Origin: Roseomonas marmotae
Lineage (GTDB): Bacteria > Pseudomonadota > Alphaproteobacteria > Acetobacterales > Acetobacteraceae
Assembly (NCBI RefSeq): GCF_017654485.1
Contig: NZ_CP061091.1
Location: 3,501,233 to 3,565,232 of the forward strand
Direction of reading: 5' to 3'
Length of the DNA stretch: 64,000 nucleotides
A model generated the notes under the pieces. That model was given only the letters and a program-made list of their open reading frames with translations. It was not told the DNA's origin and made no database searches. This document shows positions 35,970-44,783 of the stretch, one piece after another. The stretch's first letter is position 1. Every line of letters starts with the position of its first letter. The translations under genes and the position numbers were made by a program.

Positions 35970-36796
35970 GGCACGGAACAGGCCGGCGCCAGCGCGGCCC
36001 CGTCATGCGCCGAGAGGTCGCGGATGCGGGGCTGCTCGCCGCAGAGCGGGCAGGCCGGGTCGCGCTTCAGCCGGATGGTGCGGAAGCGCGCATCCAGCGC
36101 GTCCCAGAGCAGCAGGCGTCCGGCCAGGCTCTCGCCGATGCCCAGGATCTCCTTCAGCACCTCCGTGGCCTGCAGGGTGCCCATCACGCCCGTCACGGCG
36201 CCCAGCACCCCGGCCTCGGAACAGCTGGGCACCAGCCCCGGCGGCGGCGGCGCCGGGTGCAGGCAGCGATGGCAGGGGAAGGCGTGACCGGCATGCGACT
36301 TGAAGACCGAGAGCTGCCCTTCGAAGCGCAGCACGGAGGCCGTGACCAGCGTGCGCCCCAGCAGGTGGCAGGCATCGCCCACCAGGTAGCGGGTATCGAA
36401 ATTGTCGGTGCCGTCGCAAACCAGGTCGTAGCGCGGGATCAGCGCCTCGGCGGCCGCGGCATCCAGGTGCCGGTCATGCACCTCCACCCGCACCTCCGGG
36501 TTCAGCCGCGCCAGAGCTTCCGCCACGCTCGCGGCCTTGTTCTGGCCGAGGCGGGTCATGTCATGCGCCACCTGCCGCTGCAGGTTGGACAGTTCCAGCC
36601 GGTCGTCATCCACCAGCCCGAGGGTGCCGACCCCCGCCGCCGCCAGATAGAGCGCGAGCGGCGAGCCGAGGCCCCCGGCGCCCACCACCAGCACCCGCGC
36701 CGCGCGCAGCCTGGCCTGGCCGATGGCGCCCACCTCCTGCAGCAGGATGTGGCGCGAATAGCGTTGCAGCTCGGCGTCGGTGAAATCCAGATCCAT
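35966..36796 (-). CDS. moeB: MoeB/ThiF/HesA-family sulfur-carrier adenylyltransferase
   Basis: A 276-residue E1-like enzyme that adenylates the C-terminal glycine of a small sulfur carrier (MoaD, ThiS or similar) with ATP. G-A-G-G-L-G-S-P at 38-45 is the nucleotide loop, D-G-T-D-N-F-D-T-R is near 130, and the zinc cysteines are C-x2-C (C-H-R-C) and C-x2-C (C-P-L-C). No rhodanese domain is present. Which carrier it serves is not visible; moeB is the conventional name for this type. The dsrE-like gene is coupled behind it. Confidence 0.9.
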   Translation of the reverse strand: MDLDFTDAELQRYSRHILLQEVGAIGQARLRAARVLVVGAGGLGSPLALYLAAAGVGTLGLVDDDRLELSNLQRQVAHDMTRLGQNKAASVAEALARLNPEVRVEVHDRHLDAAAAEALIPRYDLVCDGTDNFDTRYLVGDACHLLGRTLVTASVLRFEGQLSVFKSHAGHAFPCHRCLHPAPPPPGLVPSCSEAGVLGAVTGVMGTLQATEVLKEILGIGESLAGRLLLWDALDARFRTIRLKRDPACPLCGEQPRIRDLSAHDGAALAPACSVP

Positions 36797-37098
36797 GCTC
36801 TGGCATATGAGGTGGCCCGGCGGGCCCGCGCAATGCCTGGGCACGCCCCGCATGGGCGCGCCTGTTCGGGCTTCGATGTTGCGGTCCGCTGGCCAGCCCC
36901 CCATGCTCGGGTTGCTCTGGTCCCCGCGCCGAAGGGAACCGGCCTGGCCGGTGGGAAGGGAACGGCGCTCCCCCTCCCAGAGCACTTCCCTGAATGTCCA
37001 CCCGCACACGAGAGCTTGTGCGCCGGCTCATTTCGGAAACCTTGCGCCACGAGCGCCTGTTTTCGTTTGCTTACCTTCCAAGCAACAGGAGTAGGGCG

Positions 37099-37842
37099 AT
37101 GCCTCCAGCGATCCTGCGGAGACGTGACCTGCTGGCGGCAGCGAGCCTCGCCGCGCTCCCGGCGCCGCTGCGGGCGGAAGACCAGGAGCCCGTCGATACG
37201 CTGCTGGTGCTGGCCATCGACATCTCCCGCTCCGTCGATGACGACGAGGCGAAGCTGCAGCGGGAGGGTTACCGCAACGGCGTCTCCGACCCCCGCGTGG
37301 TGGAGGCCATGCTGGGCGGCGTGCTGGGCAGCATCGGCCTCGCCTATGTCGAATGGGCGGGGATCGAGTATCAGCGGCTGGTGCTGCCCTGGCGCCGCAT
37401 CGCCAGCCAGCGGGACGCCGCCGCCTGGGCGGAGGCCCTGGCCGAGGCACCGCGCAACTCCCTCTCCTGGACCTCGATCTCCGGCGCGCTGGAGTTCAGC
37501 GCCCAGGTGCTGGCCCAGGCGCCCTTCGAGGGCATCCGGCGCGTCATCGACGTTTCCGGCGATGGAGTGAACAATTCCGGCCCGCCGCCCGAGCCGGTCC
37601 GGGACCGCCTGGTGGCCGAGGGCATCATCATCAACGGCCTGCCCATCGTGAACGACCGTCCCACCTTCGGTCGCGGCCCCCGGCTGGCGCTGGACCAGTA
37701 CTATAATGATTCCGTTATCGGCGGCACGGGGGCCTTCATGGTGGTGGCGGAGGATTTCCAGAGCTTCGGCGTCGCTGTGCGGCGCAAGCTGATCCGCGAG
37801 ATCGCCGGCCTGCCCGGCGAGAGGGTGGAGCGGCTGGGCTGA
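37099..37842 (+). CDS. DUF1194 (VWA-like) secreted protein
   Basis: A 247-residue protein with a Tat-like signal (R-R-R-D-L-L followed by a hydrophobic A/L stretch; cleavage near L-R-A-E) and a DUF1194 domain of VWA fold. It has D-I-S-R-S-V-D near 43 (MIDAS-like) and V-I-D-V-S-G-D-G-V-N-N-S-G near 155. AGGAG lies 7 bp before the ATG at 37099. Probably periplasmic; function unknown. Confidence 0.85.
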   Translation: MPPAILRRRDLLAAASLAALPAPLRAEDQEPVDTLLVLAIDISRSVDDDEAKLQREGYRNGVSDPRVVEAMLGGVLGSIGLAYVEWAGIEYQRLVLPWRRIASQRDAAAWAEALAEAPRNSLSWTSISGALEFSAQVLAQAPFEGIRRVIDVSGDGVNNSGPPPEPVRDRLVAEGIIINGLPIVNDRPTFGRGPRLALDQYYNDSVIGGTGAFMVVAEDFQSFGVAVRRKLIREIAGLPGERVERLG

Positions 37843-37860
37843 GGGGCGCGGGCGCCCCTC
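37841..37860. terminator. terminator-like hairpin between convergent genes
   Basis: GAGGGGCGC (37841-37849) pairs with GCGCCCCTC (37852-37860). It overlaps the stop of the DUF1194 gene and lies 14 bp before the end of the convergent DUF3775 gene. No U-tract, so Rho-independent activity is uncertain. Confidence 0.45.
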
Positions 37861-37873
37861 CCCCCACTCTCCG

Positions 37874-38278
37874 TCAGCGCTCGATATCGTCGATGGACAG
37901 GCCGAAGGCCCCGAGCCCCTCGGCCAGCAGGTCGGCGGCAAGGTCCATCTGGATCAGGTATTCGGCGGTGCTGAGGCCCGCGCCGCGCTCCTTGGCCATC
38001 GCCACCGCCTCATCCCACTGCTCCGGCTCGTAATCGCCGCGGCCTACCCAGGCCAGCGCCACCAGCGCCGCCTGCTCATCCTCGTTCAGCTCCTCGATGA
38101 AGGCGTAGATCGTATCCTCGTCGAGTTGCTGATCCTCGTTCCCATCATCGGAGTCGCCGGCCTCATCCTCCTCGCTGCCTTCCTCCTGCAGGGCGCGCAG
38201 GTGGTCGACGACCGTCGCCACCGTCTCGACGCTGATGCCAAGGTCGAAATCGTCATCATCGCCTGTCGTGTCGCTCAT
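37874..38278 (-). CDS. DUF3775 domain protein
   Basis: A 134-residue acidic protein. The N-terminal ~50 residues are highly acidic (Asp/Glu/Ser runs); the DUF3775 domain follows, with E-E-L-N-E-D-E-Q-A-A-L-V-A-L near 70. The family is found in alphaproteobacteria and has no known function. The start at 38278 (M-S-D-T-T-G) is preferred to a 28-residue extension. Confidence 0.85.
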   Translation of the reverse strand: MSDTTGDDDDFDLGISVETVATVVDHLRALQEEGSEEDEAGDSDDGNEDQQLDEDTIYAFIEELNEDEQAALVALAWVGRGDYEPEQWDEAVAMAKERGAGLSTAEYLIQMDLAADLLAEGLGAFGLSIDDIER

Positions 38279-38451
38279 GCGGCTTGCCTCCTCTGGCCCT
38301 GGTCCTGTGCCGTGGCACCCCCCCAACTCGGCAGAAGGCATTCGGCTGCATCCTCGCACCAAATCTAGCGGTGGCGCCCCCCGCGCGGCACCGCCACTTG
38401 AATCCTGGGGTGAGGAAGATTCCTGCTCACGCCAAGGATATCAGATACCTC

Positions 38452-38476
38452 GCAACAACTCTTCATACGGTGCGTT
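38452..38476 (+). promoter_or_regulatory. possible EcfG-type promoter before the 136-aa secreted protein
   Basis: GCAAC (38452-38456), a 16-bp spacer and CGTT (38473-38476) differ at one position from the general-stress consensus GGAAC-N16/17-CGTT. Transcription would start at about the ATG at 38485, implying a leaderless mRNA. Short motif; a chance match is possible. Confidence 0.35.
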
Positions 38477-38484
38477 GAGAAAAC

Positions 38485-38895
38485 ATGCGCCCGTCGTCCT
38501 TCCCCCAGGTGGCGGCTGCGGTTTTTGCCATGGCCCTGGTCGTGGCGCCGCATTCCGTCCCATCCCCCCCGCCCGCCCTCCCGGCGCCGTCCCCCACGGC
38601 CCAGGGGCGCCTCGAAACCGGATTCTCCCTCGTGGACACATCCACCATCAGCACCCGGCTGGCCCCCGACACGCCGGGCTGCGAGGAAATGGGCCTTTCC
38701 GGCCGCTTGCCGGCCCACCGTCTGGTCGCCGAGCAGCTGCCCCGTGACGGCGGCGCCAAGCAGCAGGCCCGCCCGCGCAAGGACAATCCGGTGGTGGCTC
38801 CGCAGACCCTCCGCCCCGCCATGCACATGTGCGTGGTGAACCGTTTCGACCCGCGCGATAACGGCGGCGTGCACAAGGCCGTCTATCACCTCTGA
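38485..38895 (+). CDS. hypothetical secreted protein (136 aa)
   Basis: A 136-residue protein with an N-terminal signal-like stretch (residues about 7-25) followed by a Pro/Ser/Ala-rich segment and a polar region with two cysteines (in G-C-E-E-M and M-C-V-V-N). Not recognised. No clear Shine-Dalgarno precedes the ATG; a possible stress-type promoter ends 8 bp upstream. Confidence 0.5.
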   Translation: MRPSSFPQVAAAVFAMALVVAPHSVPSPPPALPAPSPTAQGRLETGFSLVDTSTISTRLAPDTPGCEEMGLSGRLPAHRLVAEQLPRDGGAKQQARPRKDNPVVAPQTLRPAMHMCVVNRFDPRDNGGVHKAVYHL

Positions 38896-39183
38896 ACGGC
38901 TCCCGGCGGCCCTCGGATCTGGAGCGGCCACTTCTTCGGCTCGCGGCGTGGCGGGGCTGCCCTGCGCCTCCCGCCGGGGTGTGATGTCGTTAAGGCTCGC
39001 TTTTTCCGTTTCGAGCGCTTATCTGTGCGCCGCACAACAAGCCGCCCGGCGTCTCCCGCCCGGTCCTGCCCAACCCTTCGGTCCGACCAACCCGCCTTTC
39101 GCGGCAGGAATCGGCCCGGCGGAAGACGGCCAGGGCCTTGGGGCGCGTGCGCAGGCGGCGCAGCCCCGGGGACTGCCCGCCTA

Positions 39184-41013
39184 ATGGAACTGCGCAACGT
39201 CGCAATTATCGCTCACGTCGACCACGGCAAGACAACGCTGGTCGACAACCTGCTGAAGCAGGCCGGTGCCTTCCGCGCCAATCAGGCCGTTGCCGAGCGC
39301 GCCATGGATCGCAACGACCTGGAGCGTGAACGCGGCATCACCATTCTCGCCAAGTCCACCGCCGTCGAGTGGAAGGGCGTCAAGATCAACATCGTCGACA
39401 CGCCGGGCCACGCCGATTTCGGCGGTGAGGTCGAGCGTATCCTCTCGATGGTCGATGGCGCCATCGTGCTCTGTGATGCCGCCGAAGGTCCGCTGCCGCA
39501 GACCAAGTTCGTGCTGACCAAGGCGCTGGCCCGTGGCCTGAAGCCGATCGTCGTCATCAACAAGGTCGACCGCCAGGACGCCCGCGCCGATGAAGTGCTG
39601 AACGAGGTCTTCGACCTCTTCGCCGCCCTCGGCGCCACGGACGAGCAGCTCGATTTCCACACCATGTTCGCTTCTGGCCGCCAGGGCTGGGCCGATCTGA
39701 CGATGGACGGTCCCCGCAAGGACCTGTCGCCGATGTTCGACCTGATCCTGAGCCATGTGCCGGCGCCGACCGTCAAGCACGACGCGCCCTTCGCCATGAA
39801 CGCGACGATCCTGGAGGCCGACCCGTTCCTGGGCCGCATCCTGACCGGCCGTATCGAGCAGGGCGTCGCCAAGACCAACATGCCCGTGCGCGTGCTGCGC
39901 CAGGACGGCACGGTGGTCGAGACGGGCCGCCTGACCAAGCTGATGACCTTCTCGGGCCTGGACCGCGTGCCGGTCGACGAGGTGCAGGCGGGCGACATCT
40001 GCGCCATCGCCGGCCTCTCGGACGCCACCATCCCCGACACCATCGCCTCCCCTGAGGTGACGGAGCCGCTGCACGCGATCCCGATCGACCCGCCGACGCT
40101 GTCCATGACCTTCCGCATCAACGACGGCCCGTTGGGCGGCCGTGAGGGCAAGAAGGTCACGTCGCGCCAGATCCGCGATCGCCTGTTCAAGGAGATCGAG
40201 GGCAATGTCGCCATCCGCGTGAAGGTCTCCGAGGAAGTGGACGCCTTTGAGGTGGCCGGCCGCGGCGAGCTTCAGCTGGGCGTGCTGATCGAGCAGATGC
40301 GCCGCGAGGGCTTCGAGCTGACCATCGGCCGCCCGCGCGTGCTGACGCAGATCAACCCGGAGACGGGCGAGAAGGAAGAGCCCTTCGAAGAAGCCGTCAT
40401 CGACGTCGATGAGGAATATTCGGGCGTCGTTGTGGAGAAGCTCTCGCTCCGCAAGGGCATGATGCAGGACATGCGTCCCTCCGGCGGCGGCAAGGTGCGC
40501 CTGACCTTCCACATCCCGTCGCGCGGGCTGATCGGCTACCACGGCGAGTTCATGACGGACACGCGCGGCACCGGCATGATGAACCGCCTGTTCCTGGGCT
40601 ATCAGCCCTGGGCCGGGCCGATCGAGGGCCGCATCAAGGGCAGCCTGATCTCCAACTCCGACGGCGAGGCGGTGCAGTACGCGCTCTTCTCGCTGCAGGA
40701 GCGTGGCACGCTGTTCGTGGATCCCGGCGCCAAGGTCTATACCGGCCTGATCCTGGGTGAGCATTCGCGCGAGAACGACCTCGACGTGAATCCCATCAAG
40801 GAAAAGAAGCTGACCAATGTCCGCGCCGCCGGCAAGGACGAGGCCCTGCTGCTGACGCCCCCGCGCCGGATGAGCCTGGAGCAGGCCATCGCCTATATCG
40901 AGGACGACGAGCTGGTGGAGGTGACGCCTTCCGCCATCCGCCTGCGCAAGCGCTACCTCGACCCCAACGAGCGCAAGAAGCACGCGCGCCGTTCGGAAAG
41001 CGAAGCGGCATAA
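39184..41013 (+). CDS. typA: ribosome-associated GTPase TypA/BipA
   Basis: A 609-residue translational GTPase. The G1 motif A-H-V-D-H-G-K-T-T is at 10-18; R-G-I-T-I and D-T-P-G-H follow; N-K-V-D is near 125; EF-G-like domains and the C-terminal BipA-specific domain are complete. It acts in ribosome assembly and stress or low-temperature growth. A 53-codon in-frame upstream extension is rejected because 39184 gives the canonical start. Preceded by a 288-bp region without a gene; closed by a strong terminator. Confidence 0.97.
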   Translation: MELRNVAIIAHVDHGKTTLVDNLLKQAGAFRANQAVAERAMDRNDLERERGITILAKSTAVEWKGVKINIVDTPGHADFGGEVERILSMVDGAIVLCDAAEGPLPQTKFVLTKALARGLKPIVVINKVDRQDARADEVLNEVFDLFAALGATDEQLDFHTMFASGRQGWADLTMDGPRKDLSPMFDLILSHVPAPTVKHDAPFAMNATILEADPFLGRILTGRIEQGVAKTNMPVRVLRQDGTVVETGRLTKLMTFSGLDRVPVDEVQAGDICAIAGLSDATIPDTIASPEVTEPLHAIPIDPPTLSMTFRINDGPLGGREGKKVTSRQIRDRLFKEIEGNVAIRVKVSEEVDAFEVAGRGELQLGVLIEQMRREGFELTIGRPRVLTQINPETGEKEEPFEEAVIDVDEEYSGVVVEKLSLRKGMMQDMRPSGGGKVRLTFHIPSRGLIGYHGEFMTDTRGTGMMNRLFLGYQPWAGPIEGRIKGSLISNSDGEAVQYALFSLQERGTLFVDPGAKVYTGLILGEHSRENDLDVNPIKEKKLTNVRAAGKDEALLLTPPRRMSLEQAIAYIEDDELVEVTPSAIRLRKRYLDPNERKKHARRSESEAA

Positions 41014-41020
41014 GGAACGA

Positions 41021-41050
41021 GGCGGCCCGGGACACCGGGCCGCCTTTTTT
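41021..41050 (+). terminator. terminator after typA
   Basis: A perfect 10-bp stem (41021-41030 with 41035-41044), GACA loop and T6 (41045-41050), 7 bp past the typA stop. Confidence 0.95.
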
Positions 41051-41098
41051 CATGCGTCCGGCGCACCGCCTCAGCGGCCGGCCGGCAGCGGGCGGCGC

Positions 41099-41452
41099 TC
41101 AACCGTCCGGCTCCGCCTCCATCAGCGCCCGCATCGCCATGATCTGGGCCGGCGTCAGCGCGCGGATACGCAGGGCCAGCTCATTGGCCAGCGCCGTCGC
41201 GGCTGGGGAGAGCCCGGCGGTATCCAGCACCACGCGGGGGTGGGAGATGCGAGCCAGCCGCGTCATCTCATCGTCCCAGAGCCCGAAATATTCGTTCACC
41301 TGGTGGATCAGCCCGGCCGAGGGCCGGCCGCGCCGCCCATGCTCCAGCGCCGAGAGATAGGCGGCCGAGACCTGCAGGGCCGCTGCCAGGCCGGAGAGGG
41401 TGACGCCCCGCTCCTCCCGCAGCTGGCGCAGCCGGGCGCCGAAGGGGGTCAT
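41099..41452 (-). CDS. XRE-family transcriptional regulator
   Basis: A 117-residue protein with an N-terminal helix-turn-helix (about residues 5-62; R-Q-L-R-E-E-R-G-V-T-L-S-G-L-A and A-A-Y-L-S-A-L-E-H-G-R-R-G) and a helical C-terminal part. Its start overlaps the Smr gene stop by 4 bp. Target genes unknown. Confidence 0.88.
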   Translation of the reverse strand: MTPFGARLRQLREERGVTLSGLAAALQVSAAYLSALEHGRRGRPSAGLIHQVNEYFGLWDDEMTRLARISHPRVVLDTAGLSPAATALANELALRIRALTPAQIMAMRALMEAEPDG

Positions 41453-42003
41453 GGCTGCCGGCGCCGGCGCAGCAGCAGATGCACCGCGCCCTGGTTGGCG
41501 GCATGGGGATAGGCGGCGCCCAGCACCAGGGCACGCAGGTCCGGCGCGTTCAGCCAGTGCGGGAATTCCCGCCGTAGCACGCCCCCCTCGGGCATCGGCC
41601 CCTTGCCCGTCACCACCGCCACGCAGCGCAGCCCATCGGCATGGGCGGAGAGCAGGAAGGAGCGCACGGCGTGATAGGCGTCCTGCGCCCGGCGGCCATG
41701 CAGGTCGAGGGTGCGCTCCGGACGGGTGCGGCCGCGATGCAGGTCCCGCCAGCGGTTGCGGTCCAGGCCCGAGGGCATCTGCCCCACCTGCACCGATGGC
41801 GGCCGGGCCGGCAAGGGCGCCTTTCCGCGGGTGGGCATGGCCGAGGCGGCTGCGGGTGGCGGGACGGGCGCCGGTTCCGTCGGCACGGCAGGGGCTGGCG
41901 CGGGCGGCAGGGCATGACCCGGCAACGGCTGCACGGAGCTGGCAAAGGCGCGCCACAGGGCGCGTTCCTCGTCGGTCAGGATTCGGGCGCGGCGGCGGGC
42001 CAT
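41449..42003 (-). CDS. Smr/MutS2-domain protein
   Basis: A 184-residue protein. An Arg-rich N-terminus and a Pro/Ala-rich linker (about 28-75) precede a Smr domain (about 95-184) with L-D-L-H-G-R-R and V-V-T-G-K-G. Stand-alone Smr proteins are nucleases or rRNA/DNA-binding proteins (SmrA/SmrB type). ATG 42003 follows the family; an upstream start at 42066 would overlap the TVP38 gene. It overlaps the XRE regulator gene by 4 bp. Confidence 0.87.
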   Translation of the reverse strand: MARRRARILTDEERALWRAFASSVQPLPGHALPPAPAPAVPTEPAPVPPPAAASAMPTRGKAPLPARPPSVQVGQMPSGLDRNRWRDLHRGRTRPERTLDLHGRRAQDAYHAVRSFLLSAHADGLRCVAVVTGKGPMPEGGVLRREFPHWLNAPDLRALVLGAAYPHAANQGAVHLLLRRRRQP

Positions 42004-42049
42004 GATGCCCGCTCTTACAGGCAGCGCGCGGCGCCGTGAACACGCGGCA

Positions 42050-42754
42050 TCACGCCGCCGGCTCATCCTGCCTGGTCTCGTCCTGCATGGCCTGGCCCGC
42101 GCGGTGGCGCCGCAGCATCCAGAAGCCCAGCACCGCCGAGACCACGAAAAGCCCCGCCGCCAGTCCGATCTGCCATTGCCGGTCCACCGCCACCCCGCTG
42201 CCGACCAGGGCGAAGATCACGGTCTGCGGCAGGTATCCGACCGCCGAGCCGGCCAGGAAGGCCAGGGCCGGGATGCCGGAGAGGCCGGCCAGCAGGTTCA
42301 GCGCCAGGTTGTTGCCCACCGGCAGCAGGCGCAGCGCCAGGGCGGCGTTGAAGGGGCTGGCCGCCAGCACGTCCCGCAGCCCGCGCAGCCTGCGGCCCAT
42401 GCGCCCGGTCAGACGCCGCTCCGCCCAGTCGCGCCCGATGGCGGCGGCCCAGCCGAAGGAGAAGGCGGCGCCCAGCAGCTGCGCCAGCAGGCTCAGCCCG
42501 GTGCCGGTCCAGGCGCCGAAGGCATAGCCGCCCAGGAAGGCCACGGCCTGCCGGGGCACCCCGACCGCGCAGGCCAGCGCGCCCAGCAGGAAGAAGACAC
42601 TCTCCCCCCACAGCGTCCGGTGCAGGCCGAAGCGTTCCACCCAGGCTTCCGGCGCGCCACCGCCCAGCTCACGCAGCAGCCAGCCGCCCAGGCCCAGCCC
42701 GGCGGCCAGCAGGACCACCCGGCCCACCGGTCCCAGGCGTGACGGCAGGCTCAT
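42050..42754 (-). CDS. TVP38/TMEM64 (DedA-like) membrane protein
   Basis: A 234-residue inner-membrane protein with five to six helices and the SNARE-associated domain: F-L-G-G-Y-A-F-G near residue 72 and L-R-L-L-P-V-G-N-N near 120. Members are implicated in lipid transport across membranes. It overlaps the preceding glycosyltransferase gene by 4 bp; pairing of a TVP38 protein with a dolichyl-phosphate-mannose-synthase-like enzyme suggests envelope lipid-linked sugar metabolism. Confidence 0.85.
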   Translation of the reverse strand: MSLPSRLGPVGRVVLLAAGLGLGGWLLRELGGGAPEAWVERFGLHRTLWGESVFFLLGALACAVGVPRQAVAFLGGYAFGAWTGTGLSLLAQLLGAAFSFGWAAAIGRDWAERRLTGRMGRRLRGLRDVLAASPFNAALALRLLPVGNNLALNLLAGLSGIPALAFLAGSAVGYLPQTVIFALVGSGVAVDRQWQIGLAAGLFVVSAVLGFWMLRRHRAGQAMQDETRQDEPAA

Positions 42755-43518
42755 GCCACCGGTGGCCCTTCGGACGGCAGTAATTGCGGCCGCTTCCAGC
42801 GGCGTTGCAGCCACATCACGCCCATCAGGTCGGAAATGCCCACCAGCGCCCGGTCCAGCGTGCCGTAGTTGGACACGCCACGCAGGCGGGGGCGATGGTT
42901 CACGGGGCGGCTGACCACCCGCCCGCCGGCGCGCAGCACCAGCGCGGGCAGGTAGCGGTGCATATGGTCGAAGGGCGGCAGTTCCAGGAACAGCGCGCGG
43001 GGGAAGAGCTTCAGCCCGCAGCCGGTATCCGGCGTCGCATCCCCCAGCAGCCGGGCGCGCAGGCGGTTGGCGAAGCGGCTGGAGAGGCGCTTGACCTGCG
43101 TATCCCGCCGGTTGACCCGCCAGCCCGCCACCAGAAGCCGCTCCGCCCCCGGCTCGGTCTGGGCGAAGGCCCAGAGGGCGGGAATATCGGCGGGGTCGTT
43201 CTGCCCGTCGCCGTCCAGCGTCGCGATCCAGGCGGCGCGGGCGGCGCGCACGCCGCTGACGATGGCCGCCGACTGTCCGCAGGAGGCCGCGTGCCGCAGC
43301 ACCCGCAGCGCCGGATTCGTCCGCGCCACCTCGGCCAGGGCGGCGGCGGTGCCGTCGGCCGAGCCGTCATCGACATAGATGATCTCATGCGCCACCCCCG
43401 CCAGGGCGGCGGAGATCTCGGCGATCAGCGGGGCGATATTCTCCGCCTCGTTGCGCACGGGTACCACGACGGCCAGCTGGGGGACGGAGGGCGCGGCGGG
43501 CCGCGTGACATCGGACAT
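42751..43518 (-). CDS. family 2 glycosyltransferase (DPM1-like)
   Basis: A 255-residue GT2 enzyme. V-V-P-V-R-N-E-A-E-N-I near residue 18, I-Y-V-D-D-G-S-A-D-G-T near 48, and D-G-D-G-Q-N-D-P (DxD-type) near 98 define the GT-A fold. No membrane helices are seen, so it is like the catalytic domain of dolichyl/polyprenyl-phosphate sugar transferases. Upstream of and coupled to the TVP38 gene; divergent from ctaA. Confidence 0.88.
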   Translation of the reverse strand: MSDVTRPAAPSVPQLAVVVPVRNEAENIAPLIAEISAALAGVAHEIIYVDDGSADGTAAALAEVARTNPALRVLRHAASCGQSAAIVSGVRAARAAWIATLDGDGQNDPADIPALWAFAQTEPGAERLLVAGWRVNRRDTQVKRLSSRFANRLRARLLGDATPDTGCGLKLFPRALFLELPPFDHMHRYLPALVLRAGGRVVSRPVNHRPRLRGVSNYGTLDRALVGISDLMGVMWLQRRWKRPQLLPSEGPPVA

Positions 43519-43677
43519 CGGGCGCGCGGCGTAGCAGGCGGGGGCGGGCCGAACAAGCGGCGTGAGCGGGGGCCTTGCCTCCTGCCGGCGCGCGGGGCCC
43601 GCAACGGCCACCATATCAGGGATGCGGCGCAAGCGGCGGGCAAGCGGGAGGCCGATGTGGTATGGACTGCCCCCGCC

Positions 43678-44775
43678 ATGCCCTTCGATCCCCCCTCCTC
43701 CCCGCCTCCCGCCTCCTCCCCCCTGGCGCGCGACGCCGCCGACCGCAGGGCCATCGCCCGCTGGCTGCTGCTGGTGGCCGCCATGGTCTGGATCATGGTG
43801 GCCCTCGGCGGCGCCACGCGGCTGACCGGCTCGGGCCTGTCCATCATGGAATGGGCACCGCTCTCCGGCACGCTGCCGCCGCTCACCCATGCCGAGTGGC
43901 AGCGCCTCTACGACCTCTACCGCACCATCCCGCAATACGAGCTGGTCAACCGCGGCTTCGGGCTGGAAGGCTTCCAGCGCATCTTCTGGCTGGAATGGGG
44001 GCACCGGCTCTGGGGCCGGCTGATCGGCCTGGCCTTCCTGCTGCCGCTGGTCTGGTTCTGGGTGCGGGGCCGGGTTCCGGCGGGGCTGAAGCCGCGCCTG
44101 GTGCTGCTCTTCCTGCTGGGCGGGGCGCAGGGCGCCGTCGGCTGGTTCATGGTGGCCTCCGGCTTCGCGCCGGACAGCACCGCCGTCTCCCCCTATCGCC
44201 TGGTGGCACATCTGGGGCTGGCTTTGCTGCTCTATGCCGTGCTCATCTGGACGGCGATGAGCCTGCTGCATCCGGAGCGCGACGCCCCGCCTGCCGCTGC
44301 CCCGCTGCGCCGCCTGGCGCATCCGGTGGCCGGCCTCATGGTGCTGGCCATGCTGGCGGGCGGCTTCGTCGCCGGCCTCCGCGCGGGCCTGGACTACAAC
44401 ACCTTCCCGCTGATGGACGGGCGGCTGGTGCCCACCGGCTATGCCATGCTCTCGCCCTTCTGGCAGAACCTCACCATGAATGTGGCGGCGGTGCAGTTCA
44501 ACCACCGCCTGCTGGCGACCCTGGCCGGGGCCGGCGCCCTGGTGCTGGCGGTCTGGGGCCTGCGCGTGCTGCCGCCCGGACGCGCCCGCGCGGCGCTGCT
44601 GGCACTGGGCGGCACCGCCGTCCTGCAATACGCGCTGGGCGTGGCCACGCTGCTGCTGGTGGTGCCGGCCTGGCTGGGCACGCTGCACCAGGCCGTCGCC
44701 GTCGCCGTGCTGACGGCGGTGCTGGCCAGCCTGCATGCCCTGCGCCGCCCCCGCCTGCCGCCCGGTCCCGGCTGA
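43678..44775 (+). CDS. ctaA: heme A synthase (COX15/CtaA)
   Basis: A 365-residue polytopic membrane enzyme converting heme O to heme A for aa3-type oxidases. G-G-A-T-R-L-T-G-S-G-L-S near 43 and E-W-G-H-R-L-W-G-R near 101, with further helix histidines (V-A-H-L-G, F-N-H-R-L, L-H-Q-A-V), are diagnostic of the type 2 family. A GTG at 43657 with GGGAGG 5 bp before it is a plausible alternative start adding 7 residues. The kinase gene starts 9 bp downstream. Confidence 0.93.
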   Translation: MPFDPPSSPPPASSPLARDAADRRAIARWLLLVAAMVWIMVALGGATRLTGSGLSIMEWAPLSGTLPPLTHAEWQRLYDLYRTIPQYELVNRGFGLEGFQRIFWLEWGHRLWGRLIGLAFLLPLVWFWVRGRVPAGLKPRLVLLFLLGGAQGAVGWFMVASGFAPDSTAVSPYRLVAHLGLALLLYAVLIWTAMSLLHPERDAPPAAAPLRRLAHPVAGLMVLAMLAGGFVAGLRAGLDYNTFPLMDGRLVPTGYAMLSPFWQNLTMNVAAVQFNHRLLATLAGAGALVLAVWGLRVLPPGRARAALLALGGTAVLQYALGVATLLLVVPAWLGTLHQAVAVAVLTAVLASLHALRRPRLPPGPG

Positions 44776-44783
44776 GGCCCCTC

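Noticed and set aside
39181..40983. 600-residue minus-strand open frame opposite typA
   Set aside because: Shadow of typA; His/Gln/Leu-rich with no recognisable family.
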